64,000 nt of DNA from Erwinia persicina (GTDB taxonomy: Bacteria > Pseudomonadota > Gammaproteobacteria > Enterobacterales > Enterobacteriaceae). The notes under the pieces are model-generated. The model was not told the DNA's origin. It saw nothing but the letters and a program-made list of their open reading frames with translations, and did no database searches. Position numbers and translations under genes: made by a program. Every line of letters starts with the position of its first letter. The stretch's first letter is position 1. The stretch spans positions 217,195 to 281,194 of the forward strand of contig NZ_JACYMO010000005.1 in the NCBI RefSeq assembly GCF_014838825.1, written 5' to 3'. Below, one piece after another: positions 26,748 through 37,239 of this stretch.

Positions 26748-28181
26748 ATGCAGGTGCTACACGTCTGTTCAGAAATTTTCCCGCTGCTGAAAACCGGCGG
26801 ACTTGCTGATGTTATTGGGGCATTACCGGCGGCGCAAATTGCAGATGGGACGGATACCCGGGTGCTGTTACCCGGCTTTCCGGCTCTGACCAAAGGCATC
26901 ACCGATATTCAGGTGGTGGCGAAGCTGCAAACGTTTGCCGGCGATGTCGAGTTACATTTTGGTCAATTTGATGGCGTGGGGATTTACTTGATCGATGCAC
27001 CGGGTCTGTACAACCGACCCGGCAGCCCGTATCACGATGAGTCGCAGTATGCCTATCCTGACAACCATGTGCGCTTTGCACTGCTGGGATGGATAGCCTG
27101 TGAACTGGCCTGTGGCCTGGACGACTGGTGGCGGCCCGACGTGGTTCATGCGCACGACTGGCATGCCGGTCTCGCCTGTGCCTATCTGGCCGCACGCGGA
27201 CGCCCGGCGAAATCGGTGTTTACGGTGCATAACCTGGCGTATCAGGGGCTGTTTGACGCCCGGCACCTGGATCTGTTGCAGATCCCATCGTCATTCTTCA
27301 CCATGCACGGCCTGGAATTCTACGGTCAGATTTCTTTCCTTAAAGCCGGGCTATTTTATGCCGATCATATCACTGCTGTCAGCCCAACCTACGCACGGGA
27401 GATCACCCTGCCGGAGTTTGGCTATGGCATGGAAGATCTGCTGAAACAGCGCCAGCTGGAGGGACGGTTGACCGGGATCCTGAACGGTGTCGATCCGGCC
27501 ATCTGGGATCCGGAGCACGATCTGCTGCTGAATGCGCGTTATAACCGTGATGTGCTGGACGCCAAACTGGAAAACAAACGGCAGTTGCAGATCACCATGG
27601 GGCTGAACGTGGATGATAAAGCGCCGGTCTTTGCCGTGGTCAGCCGTTTAACCAAGCAGAAGGGGCTGGATCTGGTGCTGGAAGCCCTGCCGGGGCTGCT
27701 GGAGCAGGGCGGTCAGCTGGTCCTGCTGGGCGCGGGGGATGCCGAACTGCAGCAGGGGTTCCTTGCGGCGGCGGCAGAGTATCCGGGCCAGGTGGGGGTG
27801 CAGATTGGCTATCACGAAGCGTTCTCGCATCGCATTATCGGCGGGGCCGATGTGATTATGGTGCCGAGCCGCTTCGAACCCTGCGGTCTGACGCAGCTTT
27901 ACGGATTGAAATATGGCACGCTGCCGTTAGTGCGGCGAACGGGGGGGCTGGCCGATACGGTCAATGACAGCTCGCTGGAAAACCTGGCGGACGGTATCGC
28001 CAGTGGTTTTGCCTTTGAAGACAGTAACGCATGGTCGTTATTGCGTGCGATTCGACGTGCTTTTGTTCTCTGGTCCCGTCCTTCGTTGTGGCGCTATGTT
28101 CAGCGCCAGGCAATGGGGATGGATTTTAGCTGGCAGGTGGCTGCAGTGGCCTACCGCGATCTCTATCAACGTTTGTTGTAA
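26748..28181 (+). CDS. glgA: GlgA, glycogen synthase
   Basis: A 477-residue GT5 glycosyltransferase, the same length as E. coli GlgA, that extends alpha-1,4-glucan from ADP-glucose. The KTGGLADV motif near residue 15 binds ADP-glucose. HAHDWHAGL (about 138), the C-terminal acid region [18 protein letters not shown] (about 370-387) and [10 protein letters not shown] are classical. I chose the ATG at 26748 (AAAAGGA eight bases upstream; N-terminus [18 protein letters not shown]) rather than an upstream in-frame ATG at 26691. Confidence 0.97.
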   Translation: MQVLHVCSEIFPLLKTGGLADVIGALPAAQIADGTDTRVLLPGFPALTKGITDIQVVAKLQTFAGDVELHFGQFDGVGIYLIDAPGLYNRPGSPYHDESQYAYPDNHVRFALLGWIACELACGLDDWWRPDVVHAHDWHAGLACAYLAARGRPAKSVFTVHNLAYQGLFDARHLDLLQIPSSFFTMHGLEFYGQISFLKAGLFYADHITAVSPTYAREITLPEFGYGMEDLLKQRQLEGRLTGILNGVDPAIWDPEHDLLLNARYNRDVLDAKLENKRQLQITMGLNVDDKAPVFAVVSRLTKQKGLDLVLEALPGLLEQGGQLVLLGAGDAELQQGFLAAAAEYPGQVGVQIGYHEAFSHRIIGGADVIMVPSRFEPCGLTQLYGLKYGTLPLVRRTGGLADTVNDSSLENLADGIASGFAFEDSNAWSLLRAIRRAFVLWSRPSLWRYVQRQAMGMDFSWQVAAVAYRDLYQRLL

Positions 28182-28201
28182 CCAGAAAATGGGAAATTGA
28201 T

Positions 28202-30649
28202 ATGAACGCACCGTTCTCCTATGCCTCACCGACGCTCAGTGTCGACGCACTTAAGCATTCGATAGCCTATAAGCTGATGTTTACCATCGGCAAAGATCCG
28301 TCTATCGCCAACAAGCACGAGTGGCTGAATGCCACCCTGCTGGCCGTGCGTGACCGTATGGTCGAGCGCTGGCTGCGCTCCAACCGGGCCCAGCTGTCGC
28401 AGGATGTGCGCCAGGTCTATTACCTGTCGATGGAGTTTCTGGTGGGCCGCACCCTTTCGAATGCGCTGCTGGCCATGGGGATCTACGACGATGCCCGGTC
28501 GGCGCTGGAAGAGATGGGGTTTGATCTTGAAGAACTGATTGAAGAGGAGAGCGACCCGGGGTTAGGGAATGGCGGCCTGGGTCGTCTGGCGGCCTGTTTC
28601 CTTGATTCACTCGCCACGCTCGGCCTGCCCGGTCGTGGTTACGGGATCCGCTACGAATACGGGATGTTTAAGCAGAATATCGTGGACGGGCGTCAGGCCG
28701 AGTCACCGGATTACTGGCTGGAATACGGCAACCCGTGGGAGTTTCAGCGCTTTAACACCCGTTATAAGGTGCGCTTTGGCGGCCGCATCCAGCAGGAGGG
28801 CAGCCGCGCCCGCTGGGTAGAAACCGAAGAGGTGCTGGCCACCGCCTACGATCAGATTATTCCGGGCTATGATACGGATGCCACCAACACGCTGAGGCTG
28901 TGGGGGGCGCAGGCAAGTAATGAGATCAATCTGGGGAAATTTAACCAGGGTGACTACTTTGCTGCGGTGGAAGATAAAAACCACTCCGAAAACGTGTCGC
29001 GGGTACTCTATCCTGATGACTCAACCTACTCCGGGCGGGAGTTGCGCCTGCGCCAGGAATATTTCCTCGTGTCGGCGACGGTTCAGGATATTCTCCATCG
29101 CCACTGGGCCATGCATCAGACCTTCGATAACCTGGCCGATAAAATTGCGCTGCATCTCAACGATACGCACCCGGTACTGGCGATCCCTGAGCTGATGCGT
29201 GTGCTGATCGACGAGAACAAGTTTACCTGGGACGATGCGTTTGAAATTACCTGTCAGGTGTTCTCCTACACTAACCACACGCTGATGCAGGAAGCGCTGG
29301 AAACCTGGCCGGTAGATATGATCGGCAAAATTCTGCCGCGACATCTGCAAATCATCTTCGATATCAACGACTACTTCCTGAAAACCATTCAGGAATACTA
29401 CCCAGATGACTGGGAGCTGCTGTCACGTATCTCGATTATTGATGAGAACAATGGCCGCCGTATTCGTATGGCCTGGCTGGCGGTCGTGGTCAGCCACAAG
29501 GTCAACGGCGTATCAGAACTGCACTCCAATCTGATGGTGCAGTCGTTGTTTGCCGATTTCGCCAAACTGTTCCCCGGTCGTTTCTGCAATAAAACCAACG
29601 GCGTGACGCCTCGCCGCTGGCTGGCACTGGCTAACCCGGCGCTGTCCAACGTGCTGGACGAGGCGATTGGCCGTAACTGGCGTACCGAACTGAGCCAGCT
29701 GGCCGAGCTTGAGCAGCATATTGATTACCCGGAGTTTATTCAGCAGATCAGCAGCGCCAAGCTGGTGAATAAAAAGCGCCTCGCGGCATGGGTAAGCCAG
29801 AAAATGGATATCGTCATCGATCCGCGCGCCATGTTTGACGTGCAGATTAAGCGTATTCACGAGTACAAACGTCAGCTCCTTAACGTGCTGCACGTGATCA
29901 CCCGCTACAACCGTATCAAAGCCGACCCGACCGCCGACTGGGTGCCGCGCGTGAATATTTTCGCCGGGAAAGCCGCGTCAGCCTACTTTATGGCGAAGCA
30001 TATAATTCATTTGATTAACGATGTCGCGCAGGTGATCAATAACGATCCGCAGGTGAAGAACAAGCTGAAAGTGGTGTTTATTCCAAACTACGGCGTCAGC
30101 CTCGCGCAGATCATTATCCCGGCGGCCGATCTCTCTGAACAGATCTCGCTGGCGGGTACGGAAGCCTCCGGTACCAGTAATATGAAGTTCGCTCTGAACG
30201 GCGCGCTGACCATTGGTACGCTGGACGGGGCCAATGTGGAGATGCAGGAGCACGTCGGGGAAGAGAATATCTTTATCTTCGGCAATACCACGCCGCAGGT
30301 GGAGCAGTTGCGTAACAACGGCTATAACGGGCGTGATGTTTACGAAAAAGATGCTGAACTGCATCAGGTGCTGACGCAAATTGCTACCGGCCTGTTCAGC
30401 CCGCAGGAGCCAGGACGCTACCGCAACATCTTTGATTCTCTGGTTAGCCTGGGCGACCACTACCAGCTGCTGGCTGACTACCGCAGCTATGTGGATACGC
30501 AGGACAAGGTGGATAAGCTGTATCGTAATCAGGATGAGTGGACGCGCTGTGCGGTGCACAACATTGCCAATATGGGGTATTTCTCGTCGGATCGCACCAT
30601 TCAGGAGTATGCGGATGAGATCTGGGGAATAAAACCAATCAGGTTATAA
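28202..30649 (+). CDS. glgP: GlgP, glycogen phosphorylase
   Basis: An 815-residue GT35 enzyme, same length as E. coli GlgP, that phosphorolyses glycogen ends to glucose-1-phosphate. The PLP-binding Lys lies in the signature [20 protein letters not shown] near residue 660. [12 protein letters not shown] (about 121) and [13 protein letters not shown] are family blocks. It closes the glgBXCAP operon and is paralogous to MalP encoded about 4 kb downstream. Two terminators follow. Confidence 0.97.
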   Translation: MNAPFSYASPTLSVDALKHSIAYKLMFTIGKDPSIANKHEWLNATLLAVRDRMVERWLRSNRAQLSQDVRQVYYLSMEFLVGRTLSNALLAMGIYDDARSALEEMGFDLEELIEEESDPGLGNGGLGRLAACFLDSLATLGLPGRGYGIRYEYGMFKQNIVDGRQAESPDYWLEYGNPWEFQRFNTRYKVRFGGRIQQEGSRARWVETEEVLATAYDQIIPGYDTDATNTLRLWGAQASNEINLGKFNQGDYFAAVEDKNHSENVSRVLYPDDSTYSGRELRLRQEYFLVSATVQDILHRHWAMHQTFDNLADKIALHLNDTHPVLAIPELMRVLIDENKFTWDDAFEITCQVFSYTNHTLMQEALETWPVDMIGKILPRHLQIIFDINDYFLKTIQEYYPDDWELLSRISIIDENNGRRIRMAWLAVVVSHKVNGVSELHSNLMVQSLFADFAKLFPGRFCNKTNGVTPRRWLALANPALSNVLDEAIGRNWRTELSQLAELEQHIDYPEFIQQISSAKLVNKKRLAAWVSQKMDIVIDPRAMFDVQIKRIHEYKRQLLNVLHVITRYNRIKADPTADWVPRVNIFAGKAASAYFMAKHIIHLINDVAQVINNDPQVKNKLKVVFIPNYGVSLAQIIIPAADLSEQISLAGTEASGTSNMKFALNGALTIGTLDGANVEMQEHVGEENIFIFGNTTPQVEQLRNNGYNGRDVYEKDAELHQVLTQIATGLFSPQEPGRYRNIFDSLVSLGDHYQLLADYRSYVDTQDKVDKLYRNQDEWTRCAVHNIANMGYFSSDRTIQEYADEIWGIKPIRL

Positions 30650-30655
30650 ACGGAC

Positions 30656-30738
30656 AAAAGGGTCGACCGCATAACGAGGCCGACCCTTTTTCAGCATCAC
30701 TATCGGGGGCGACCTACTGTTGAGGTCGCCCCTTTTTT
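30656..30738. terminator. Two terminators between convergent glgP and glpD
   Basis: First hairpin: AAAAGGGTCG/CGACCCTTTT (30656-30665 and 30681-30690), flanked by A and T runs, so usable in both directions. Second hairpin: GGGGCGACC/GGTCGCCCC (30706-30714 and 30724-30732) followed by six T on the plus strand. Its T-run touches the glpD stop codon. Confidence 0.85.
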
Positions 30739-32248
30739 ATGATGCCAGCGACAGCGAGGCTGGTTTTTTACCGTGTTCTGCCAGCCATGCCGTGATGCGG
30801 GCCTGCTGTTCGTCGTTCAGCCACATCCCTTCTTTCGTCCGGCGCCAGATGGCATCGTCGGTCACGCGCACCCACTCATTGTCGACCAGGTAACGCAGCT
30901 CCGCTTCGTAGAAGTGGTGGCCAAACAGCTCACCCAGATCGTCAAGACTGGTGGCGTCTTTCAGCAACACTTCCGTATTACTGCCGTAGGTACGGGCATA
31001 GTGGCGGGCCATCTCTTCGGTAATGAACGGGAAGCGGCGACGCAGCGTGGCGGCATAGTCTTCACGCGTTCCGGCAAAACTCCCGCCTGGCAGCACACAG
31101 TTTTTCGTCCAGGCTGCACCGATGTTCGGATAGTACTTGCTCAGTTTCTCCATCGCATGTTCTGCCAGCTTACGATAGGTCGTCAGCTTGCCGCCAAAAA
31201 CGGACAGCAGCGGAGCCTGGCCAGCGTCATCATGTACGTCCAGCGTGTAGTCGCGGGTGATGGCCTGCGGAGAATCAGACTCGTCATCGCACAGCGGACG
31301 TACGCCGGAGTAAGTCCAGACAATATCGTCACGGGCCAGATCTTTCCTGAAGTGAGCGTTAAACACCTTCAGCAGATAGTCGATTTCGTTATCGTCAATT
31401 TTTACATTGTGCGGATCGCCTTTGTACTCAACATCGGTGGTACCGATAATCGAGAACTCGTCCATCCACGGAATAACGAACACAATGCGGTTGTCTTCGT
31501 TCTGCAGAATATAAGCCTGCTTCTGGGTATGTACGCGCGGGACCACAATGTGGCTGCCTTTGATCAGGCGGATGCCATAAGGCGACTTCAGCTTCAGGCT
31601 GTCATCAAACAGCTGTTTCACCCACGGGCCGGCGGCATTGACGAGGCCTTTAGCCTGCCACGTAAAGGTTTTACCGCTGTCGACGTCTTCCGCTTCCACG
31701 GTCCACAGCCCGTTTTCACGCCAGGCACGGGTTACCCGGGTGCGGGTGCGTACTTCACCGCCGCGTTTTTCCACTTCCTGCGCGTTCAGGACCACAAGGC
31801 GGGCATCGTCTACCCAGCAGTCGGAATATTCGAAACCGCGCACGATCTCAGGCTTAAGCACTGAATCTGAGCCAAAACGCAAACCTTTACTGCCCGGCAG
31901 GCTGGTACGCTTACCCAGGTGATCGTACATAAACAGCCCGACACGGATCATCCACGCCGGACGCAGATGCGGACGGTGCGGCAGGCGGAAACGCATAGGG
32001 AACGCGATGTGTGGGGCCATTTTCAGCAGCACTTCGCGCTCGGCCAGTGCTTCACTGACCAGACGGAATTCGTAGTGTTCCAGATAGCGCAGGCCACCGT
32101 GGATTAATTTTGAACTGGCAGAAGAGGTGGCGCAGGCGAGATCTTGCGCCTCCAGCATCAGTACTGACAGACCGCGCCCGGCAGCGTCAGCCGCAATGCC
32201 CGCACCGTTAATACCGCCGCCGATTACGATCAGGTCTTTGGTTTCCAC
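30737..32248 (-). CDS. glpD: GlpD, aerobic glycerol-3-phosphate dehydrogenase
   Basis: A 503-residue FAD enzyme (E. coli GlpD 501) on the inner face of the membrane. It oxidises glycerol-3-phosphate to dihydroxyacetone phosphate and passes electrons to quinone. The FAD motif VIGGGINGAGIAADAAGRG is at about residues 8-26, and GLRYLEHYEFRLVSEAL and GGKLTTYRKLAEHAME are family signatures. The start codon appears to be GTG at 32248, since the conserved METKDLIVIGGG frame begins there and GGAGG stands seven bases upstream. The gene reads opposite to glpEGR, with GlpR and CRP sites in the gap. Confidence 0.96.
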   Translation of the reverse strand: METKDLIVIGGGINGAGIAADAAGRGLSVLMLEAQDLACATSSASSKLIHGGLRYLEHYEFRLVSEALAEREVLLKMAPHIAFPMRFRLPHRPHLRPAWMIRVGLFMYDHLGKRTSLPGSKGLRFGSDSVLKPEIVRGFEYSDCWVDDARLVVLNAQEVEKRGGEVRTRTRVTRAWRENGLWTVEAEDVDSGKTFTWQAKGLVNAAGPWVKQLFDDSLKLKSPYGIRLIKGSHIVVPRVHTQKQAYILQNEDNRIVFVIPWMDEFSIIGTTDVEYKGDPHNVKIDDNEIDYLLKVFNAHFRKDLARDDIVWTYSGVRPLCDDESDSPQAITRDYTLDVHDDAGQAPLLSVFGGKLTTYRKLAEHAMEKLSKYYPNIGAAWTKNCVLPGGSFAGTREDYAATLRRRFPFITEEMARHYARTYGSNTEVLLKDATSLDDLGELFGHHFYEAELRYLVDNEWVRVTDDAIWRRTKEGMWLNDEQQARITAWLAEHGKKPASLSLAS

Positions 32249-32261
32249 GTCATCTCCTCCG

Positions 32262-32303
32262 ATGTTCGGAATCTTTCAATAATGTTCGTTTTCGAGCATT
32301 ATA
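32262..32303 (-). promoter_or_regulatory. glpD promoter (-10) with GlpR operators
   Basis: On the minus strand a perfect TATAAT lies at 32303-32298, with no good -35, which suggests an activator-dependent promoter. ATGTTCG-TTTT-CGAGCAT (32282-32299) is a near-perfect GlpR palindrome covering the start point. A weaker copy beginning ATGTTCG lies 20 bp further downstream (32262-32279). GlpR should repress glpD in the absence of glycerol-3-phosphate. Confidence 0.8.
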
Positions 32304-32355
32304 CTAATCGTAAACCAACATTGATGCCAGCGTTAACCTAATAAAAACATTTATG

Positions 32356-32371
32356 CGTGATGCAGGTAACA
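32356..32371. promoter_or_regulatory. Putative CRP site for glpD
   Basis: CGTGA-TGCAGG-TAACA matches the CRP consensus at 8 of 10 positions. It is centred about 72 bp upstream of the inferred glpD start point, close to a class I spacing. This fits a promoter with a good -10 and a poor -35. Confidence 0.55.
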
Positions 32372-32485
32372 TATTTGCTGCAAGAAAAAGGCTATCTCCC
32401 TGCTAACCGCCGGGTTATTGTGCGCCCGCTTCAGGCTACAATAGGGCCAATTTGGTTACTATTTGGCTTTTAATGAGAACCCACC

Positions 32486-32809
32486 ATGGAACAATTTGAG
32501 TGCATTAACGTAGAGCAGGCGCAGCAGAAACTCGCCGAAGACAATGCGTTGCTGGTTGATATTCGCGATCCGCAGAGTTTTGCTATGGCTCATGCCAGCG
32601 GTGCTTTCCATCTGACCAATGATTCCCTGCCTGCGTTTATTGCTCAGGCGGCGCTGACCACTCCGGTACTGGTGATGTGCTATCACGGCAACAGCAGCAA
32701 GGGGGCCGCGCAGTATCTGTTGAATCAGGGTTTTACCCAGGCCTACAGCATTGATGGCGGTTTTGACGCCTGGCGTAATGCTTTCCCGCAGCAGGTTAAC
32801 TCACTATAA
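32486..32809 (+). CDS. glpE: GlpE, thiosulfate sulfurtransferase (rhodanese)
   Basis: A 107-residue single-domain rhodanese (E. coli GlpE 108) that transfers sulfur from thiosulfate to cyanide or thiols such as thioredoxin. The active-site Cys65 lies in [11 protein letters not shown], the characteristic 5-residue loop, and VDIRDP (about 24-29) is the N-terminal rhodanese signature. It is cytoplasmic. It starts a unit with glpG and glpR, divergent from glpD. Confidence 0.95.
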   Translation: MEQFECINVEQAQQKLAEDNALLVDIRDPQSFAMAHASGAFHLTNDSLPAFIAQAALTTPVLVMCYHGNSSKGAAQYLLNQGFTQAYSIDGGFDAWRNAFPQQVNSL

Positions 32810-32914
32810 CGCTGACCTTGTGGTCAGCTGGCGCGCTTTCCCCTGCTCTCGGTAGGGGGAAGACGGTATACTGCCCGCTTTGTCTGGTTAGATTGAAAGG
32901 AAGCCGTTTCAATT

Positions 32915-33733
32915 ATGCGCATCACCCATTTTACCCATCTGCGCCCGGCTCAGGCGTTTGTCGACTACATGGCCACGCGCGGCGTGACGTTGCGCGTCGA
33001 GCACGACAATGGTTACACCCTGTGGCTGGATGATGAAACGCAGCTCACGGTGGTCGAAAACGAACTTAACCAGTTCATTCGCGACCCCAACCACGTCCGC
33101 TACCAGGCCGCAAGCTGGCAGTCGGGCAGCACCGACAGTGGCATCCACTATCAGCACACCTCCCTGATGGCCAACGTGCGCGATCGCGCCGGGCCATTAA
33201 CCCTGCTGGTGATGGCTGCCTGTATTCTGGTGTTTATCCTGATGCAGGTCTTCGGGGACCGGGCGGTGATGAGCCTGCTTTCCTGGCCTGATGCTGACCA
33301 GCACTTTGAGCTGTGGCGCTGGTTCAGCCATGCACTGCTGCATTTTTCATTGCTGCACATTTTGTTTAATCTGATGTGGTTTTGGTTCCTGGGCGGCACG
33401 CTGGAAAAGCGGCTCGGTAGCGGTAAGCTGTTCGTCATTATGGTGATTTCCTCGCTGCTGAGCGGCTGGATGCAGGCCAAGTTCAGCGGCGTCCTGTTCG
33501 GCGGGCTTTCCGGTGTAGTGTATGCCCTGATGGGGTATTCGTGGTTATGCGGTGAGCGTGCGCCGGAACGCGGTATCTTCCTGCAGCGCGGGCTGATGGT
33601 TTTCGCCGTGCTCTGGCTGCTGGTCGGTTATTTCGGCTGGTTCGGCCTGTCGATTGCCAATGCGGCCCACGTTACCGGCCTGCTGGTCGGACTGGTGATG
33701 GCCTTTGTCGATACGCGTCAGATAAAACGGTAA
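32915..33733 (+). CDS. glpG: GlpG, rhomboid intramembrane serine protease
   Basis: A 272-residue inner-membrane protease (E. coli 276) with a cytoplasmic N-terminal domain of about 85 residues followed by six helices. The catalytic dyad is Ser199 ([14 protein letters not shown]) and His252 (NAAHVTG). The structural [19 protein letters not shown] segment, with its conserved WR and HxxxN, is intact. It cleaves transmembrane segments of damaged or unassembled membrane proteins. RBS AAGGAA precedes the ATG; glpR begins 12 bases after the stop. Confidence 0.96.
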   Translation: MRITHFTHLRPAQAFVDYMATRGVTLRVEHDNGYTLWLDDETQLTVVENELNQFIRDPNHVRYQAASWQSGSTDSGIHYQHTSLMANVRDRAGPLTLLVMAACILVFILMQVFGDRAVMSLLSWPDADQHFELWRWFSHALLHFSLLHILFNLMWFWFLGGTLEKRLGSGKLFVIMVISSLLSGWMQAKFSGVLFGGLSGVVYALMGYSWLCGERAPERGIFLQRGLMVFAVLWLLVGYFGWFGLSIANAAHVTGLLVGLVMAFVDTRQIKR

Positions 33734-33745
33734 AAGGGGAAGATC

Positions 33746-34504
33746 TTGAAGCAGACACAACGACATGACGCCATCATCGATTTGGTGCGTCGTCAGGGAT
33801 ATGTCAGTACCGAAGAGCTGGTGGAGCATTTCGACGTCAGTCCGCAGACCATCCGCCGCGACTTAAACGATCTGGCCGAGCAGAACAAAATTCAGCGTCA
33901 CCACGGCGGTGCAGCGCTGCCTTCCAGTTCAGAAAATACCGCCTGGCAGGATCGTAAAATGATGTGGTCGGCGGAGAAAGCGCGCATCGCGCAGCGTGTC
34001 GCCAGCCAGATCCCCGACGGGGCCTCTCTGTTTATTGATATCGGCACCACGCCGGAAGCGGTCGCCCACGCCCTGATGAACCACAGTAACCTGCGCATTG
34101 TGACCAATAATCTGAATGTTGCGGTGCTGCTGATGGCGAAGCCAGATTTTCGCCTGATCCTGGCGGGGGGCGAAGTGCGCACCCGTGACGGCGGTATTAT
34201 GGGGGAAGCCACTCTCGACTACATCTCTCAGTTTCGCCTTGATTATGGCATTCTGGGGATCAGTGGCATCGATATGGACGGTTCTCTGCTGGATTTCGAC
34301 TACCACGAAGTGCGTACCAAACGGGCGATTATCGAGAACTCCCGCTGCGTGATGCTGGTGGCCGACCATTCAAAGTTTGGGCGTAACGCGATGGTGAACC
34401 TCGGTAATATGGGGTTAATCGATTATCTGTTTACCGACGAAGCGCCTCCTCCGAGCGTGATGAAAACCATCGAACAGCATGAAGTCCACCTGGAACTCTG
34501 CTAA
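33746..34504 (+). CDS. glpR: GlpR, glycerol-3-phosphate regulon repressor
   Basis: A 252-residue DeoR-family repressor. The N-terminal helix-turn-helix (YVSTEELVEHFDVSPQTIRRDL, about residues 18-39) binds operators of the ATGTTCG type, and glpD has such a site. The C-terminal DeoR effector domain (FIDIGTTPEAVAHAL, GGEVRTRDGGIMGEATL, DHSKFGRNAMV) binds glycerol-3-phosphate. The start is TTG at 33746: it gives the conserved N-terminus MKQTQRHDAIIDLV and has AAAAGGGGA upstream. The frame is intact, unlike the disrupted copy in some E. coli K-12 lines. Confidence 0.95.
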   Translation: MKQTQRHDAIIDLVRRQGYVSTEELVEHFDVSPQTIRRDLNDLAEQNKIQRHHGGAALPSSSENTAWQDRKMMWSAEKARIAQRVASQIPDGASLFIDIGTTPEAVAHALMNHSNLRIVTNNLNVAVLLMAKPDFRLILAGGEVRTRDGGIMGEATLDYISQFRLDYGILGISGIDMDGSLLDFDYHEVRTKRAIIENSRCVMLVADHSKFGRNAMVNLGNMGLIDYLFTDEAPPPSVMKTIEQHEVHLELC

Positions 34505-34511
34505 GGCGACC

Positions 34512-34538
34512 GCGGGCGGCTAAAAAAAGGCCGCCCGC
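34512..34538 (+). terminator. Hairpin after glpR
   Basis: Stem GCGGGCGGC/GCCGCCCGC (34512-34520 and 34530-34538) with an A-rich 9-base loop, eight bases after the stop. No T-run follows. It belongs to the GGGCGRCC hairpin family. Confidence 0.6.
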
Positions 34539-34652
34539 TGCTGGCACCTTTTACGAATTCACTCATACTTATTTCAGTCTCTCTTTTTCTGCTTCTATTC
34601 TCTCCTTTTCGGGCGTGCAGTCAGTTCTGTGCCCCTTCTCCGTGCGCTTTAT

Positions 34653-34780
34653 CCGGGCCTCTCGCCCGGTTTGTTATATCCCTCTAGCTGGTTTTTTTTG
34701 CTTTTTTTTCGCTCATCGCATTCTGCGGTGAGCTTTTTTTCGTTTTGGCGTCTTAACTGTAAGGTGCCTGGTCACCTTTT
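34653..34780 (+). promoter_or_regulatory. Run of terminator-like hairpins in the malP leader
   Basis: Three further hairpins precede malP. CCGGGC-CTCTC-GCCCGG then TTTGTT occupies 34653-34675. GCTCA-TC-GCA/TGC-GG-TGAGC with eight T occupies 34711-34740. AAGGTG/CACCTT with four T occupies 34761-34780, ending only 26 bases before the malP ATG. A pyrimidine-rich tract (about 34574-34610) lies ahead of them. This could be layered transcription termination or an attenuator. I saw no MalT boxes. Confidence 0.6.
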
Positions 34781-34806
34781 CGCCCGTCCATTTTAAGAGG
34801 GACTCT

Positions 34807-37239
34807 ATGACGCAACAGAAATTTAACCGGGCGCGCTTTGATGCGGCCCTGACTCGTCAGTGGCAGCGCCTCGGCTATGCCAGCGCCGCAGAGATGACGG
34901 CCCATCAGTGGTGGCAGGCCGTCAGCGGCGCACTGGCTGAGCTGCTGGCCGCGCAGCCGGTGGCCAGCGTGGGGAAGAAACAGCGCCACGTTAACTATAT
35001 TTCCATGGAGTTTCTGATTGGCCGTCTGACCGGCAATAACCTGCTCAATCTGGGCTGGTATGACGACGTCAAAGCGGCGCTGGCTGAGCATCAGTGCGAC
35101 CTGAGCACGCTGCTGGAAGAAGAGACCGATCCGGCGCTGGGCAACGGCGGGCTGGGACGGCTGGCAGCCTGCTATCTGGATTCGATGGCCACCGTCGGGC
35201 AGTCCGCCACCGGCTACGGCCTCAACTACCAATATGGTCTGTTTCGGCAGTCCTTTGACGACGGGCATCAGACGGAAGCCCCGGACGACTGGCAGCGCGA
35301 TCGTTACCCCTGGTTCCGGCACAACGCGGCGCTGGACGTCAGCGTGGGCATCGGTGGTACCGTCATAAAAAGCGCAGAGGGTCGCCTGTCATGGCACCCG
35401 GCCTTTACCCTGCGCGGCGAAGCCTGGGACCTGCCGGTGACCGGCTATCGCAACGGTGTGGTGCAGCCGCTGCGGCTGTGGCAGGCCACCCATGCCCATC
35501 CGTTTGATCTGACCTTATTTAACGACGGCAAATTCCTGGCGGCTGAACAACAGGGTATTGATGCCGCGAAGCTGACGAAGGTCCTGTATCCGAATGATAA
35601 TCATCAGGAGGGTAAACGCCTGCGCCTGATGCAGCAGTATTTCCAGTGCGCCTGTTCCGTGGCCGACATTCTGCGCCGCCATCACCGGGCCGGTCACAGC
35701 ATCCATACGTTGCCGGATTATGAGGTGATCCAGCTCAACGACACCCATCCCACGATTGCCATCCCTGAAATGCTGCGCGTGCTGCTGGACGAGCATCAGC
35801 TCAGTTGGGATGACGCCTGGGCCATCACCAGCCAGACTTTCGCCTATACCAACCATACGCTGATGCCTGAAGCGCTGGAGCGCTGGGACGAGCGCCTGGT
35901 TCGCAGCCTGCTACCGCGTCATTTCATCCTGATTAAAGAGATCAACCGCCGCTTTAAAAAAGTCGTGGAGAAGCAGTGGCCGGGGGATGAACAGGTCTGG
36001 GCAAAACTGGCGGTGATGTATGATAAACAGGTGCGGATGGCGAACCTTTGCGTGGTCAGCGGCTTTGCCGTCAACGGCGTTGCTGCGCTGCACTCTGAGC
36101 TGGTGGTAAAAGATCTGTTCCCGGAATATCACCAGCTGTGGCCGGAGAAATTCCATAACGTTACTAACGGCATCACGCCGCGCCGCTGGCTGAAGCAGTG
36201 TAATCCTGCCCTCGCCGGGCTGATTGATGACCGGCTGAAAGTGGAGTGGGCGAACAACCTGGATGCCCTGAAGGGGCTGGAGGCCTTTGCCGGCAACAAG
36301 GCCTTCCGTAAACAGTATCGCCAGATTAAGCGCGCCAATAAGCTGCGGCTGGCGGAGTATATTGCGCAGCGAACCGGCATTGTGGTTAACCCGGAGGCGC
36401 TGTTTGACGTGCAGATCAAACGCCTGCATGAGTACAAGCGCCAGCATCTGGGCCTGCTGCATATCCTCTCTCTGTACCGGCGGCTGCGTGATAATCCCGC
36501 GCTGGACGTGGTACCGCGCGTGTTCCTCTTCGGTGCCAAAGCCGCGCCGGGCTACTACCTGGCAAAAAATATTATTTATGCCATCAATAAGGTGGCAGAG
36601 AAGATCAACCACGACCCGCTGATTGGCGACAGGCTGAAGGTGGTATTCATTCCTGATTACCGCATCACCGCCGCGGAGCTGATCATTCCGGCGGCCGATC
36701 TGTCAGAGCAGATCTCCACCGCCGGGTATGAGGCCTCCGGCACCGGGAATATGAAACTGGCGCTGAACGGGGCTCTTACCATCGGTACGCTGGACGGGGC
36801 CAACGTGGAGATCGCTGAACAGGTTGGCCCGGAGAACATCTTCATCTTTGGCCATACGGCAGACCAGGTTAAGGCACTGAAAGCCGGCGGTTACGATCCG
36901 ATCAAGCTACGTAAAAAAGATAAACATCTGGATAGCCTGCTGAAAGAGCTGGAAAAAGGGTTCTTCAGCGGCGGGGATAAACATGCTTTCGATATGATGC
37001 TGTACAGCCTGGGCAAAGGGGGCGATCCGTGGCTGGTGCTGGCCGATTTTGCCAGCTACTGCGAAGCACAGGCGAGGGTGGAGGCGCTGTACCTTGACCA
37101 GGAGGCCTGGACTACCGCGGCGATCCTGAATACCGCCCGTACCGGGATGTTCAGCGCCGATCGTTCCGTACGGGATTATCAGCAGCGTATCTGGCAGGCA
37201 AAACGGCTCGGGAGGGGTGATGGACGAGAAAAAGCGTGA
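34807..37239 (+). CDS. malP: MalP, maltodextrin phosphorylase
   Basis: An 810-residue GT35 phosphorylase (E. coli MalP 797) that releases glucose-1-phosphate from linear maltodextrins. The PLP Lys lies in [20 protein letters not shown] near residue 645. The sequence is clearly distinct from GlgP encoded nearby, especially at the N-terminus, which begins [20 protein letters not shown] as in MalP. The C-terminus runs about 20 bases into malQ, so translation is coupled. RBS AAGAGGG precedes the ATG. malT, divergent from malP in E. coli, is absent here. Confidence 0.94.
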   Translation: MTQQKFNRARFDAALTRQWQRLGYASAAEMTAHQWWQAVSGALAELLAAQPVASVGKKQRHVNYISMEFLIGRLTGNNLLNLGWYDDVKAALAEHQCDLSTLLEEETDPALGNGGLGRLAACYLDSMATVGQSATGYGLNYQYGLFRQSFDDGHQTEAPDDWQRDRYPWFRHNAALDVSVGIGGTVIKSAEGRLSWHPAFTLRGEAWDLPVTGYRNGVVQPLRLWQATHAHPFDLTLFNDGKFLAAEQQGIDAAKLTKVLYPNDNHQEGKRLRLMQQYFQCACSVADILRRHHRAGHSIHTLPDYEVIQLNDTHPTIAIPEMLRVLLDEHQLSWDDAWAITSQTFAYTNHTLMPEALERWDERLVRSLLPRHFILIKEINRRFKKVVEKQWPGDEQVWAKLAVMYDKQVRMANLCVVSGFAVNGVAALHSELVVKDLFPEYHQLWPEKFHNVTNGITPRRWLKQCNPALAGLIDDRLKVEWANNLDALKGLEAFAGNKAFRKQYRQIKRANKLRLAEYIAQRTGIVVNPEALFDVQIKRLHEYKRQHLGLLHILSLYRRLRDNPALDVVPRVFLFGAKAAPGYYLAKNIIYAINKVAEKINHDPLIGDRLKVVFIPDYRITAAELIIPAADLSEQISTAGYEASGTGNMKLALNGALTIGTLDGANVEIAEQVGPENIFIFGHTADQVKALKAGGYDPIKLRKKDKHLDSLLKELEKGFFSGGDKHAFDMMLYSLGKGGDPWLVLADFASYCEAQARVEALYLDQEAWTTAAILNTARTGMFSADRSVRDYQQRIWQAKRLGRGDGREKA

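Noticed and set aside
34505..34806. MalT boxes before malP
   Set aside because: I looked for the GGGGATGAGG-type motif on both strands and found none; short GAGG/CCTC matches lack the rest of the box.
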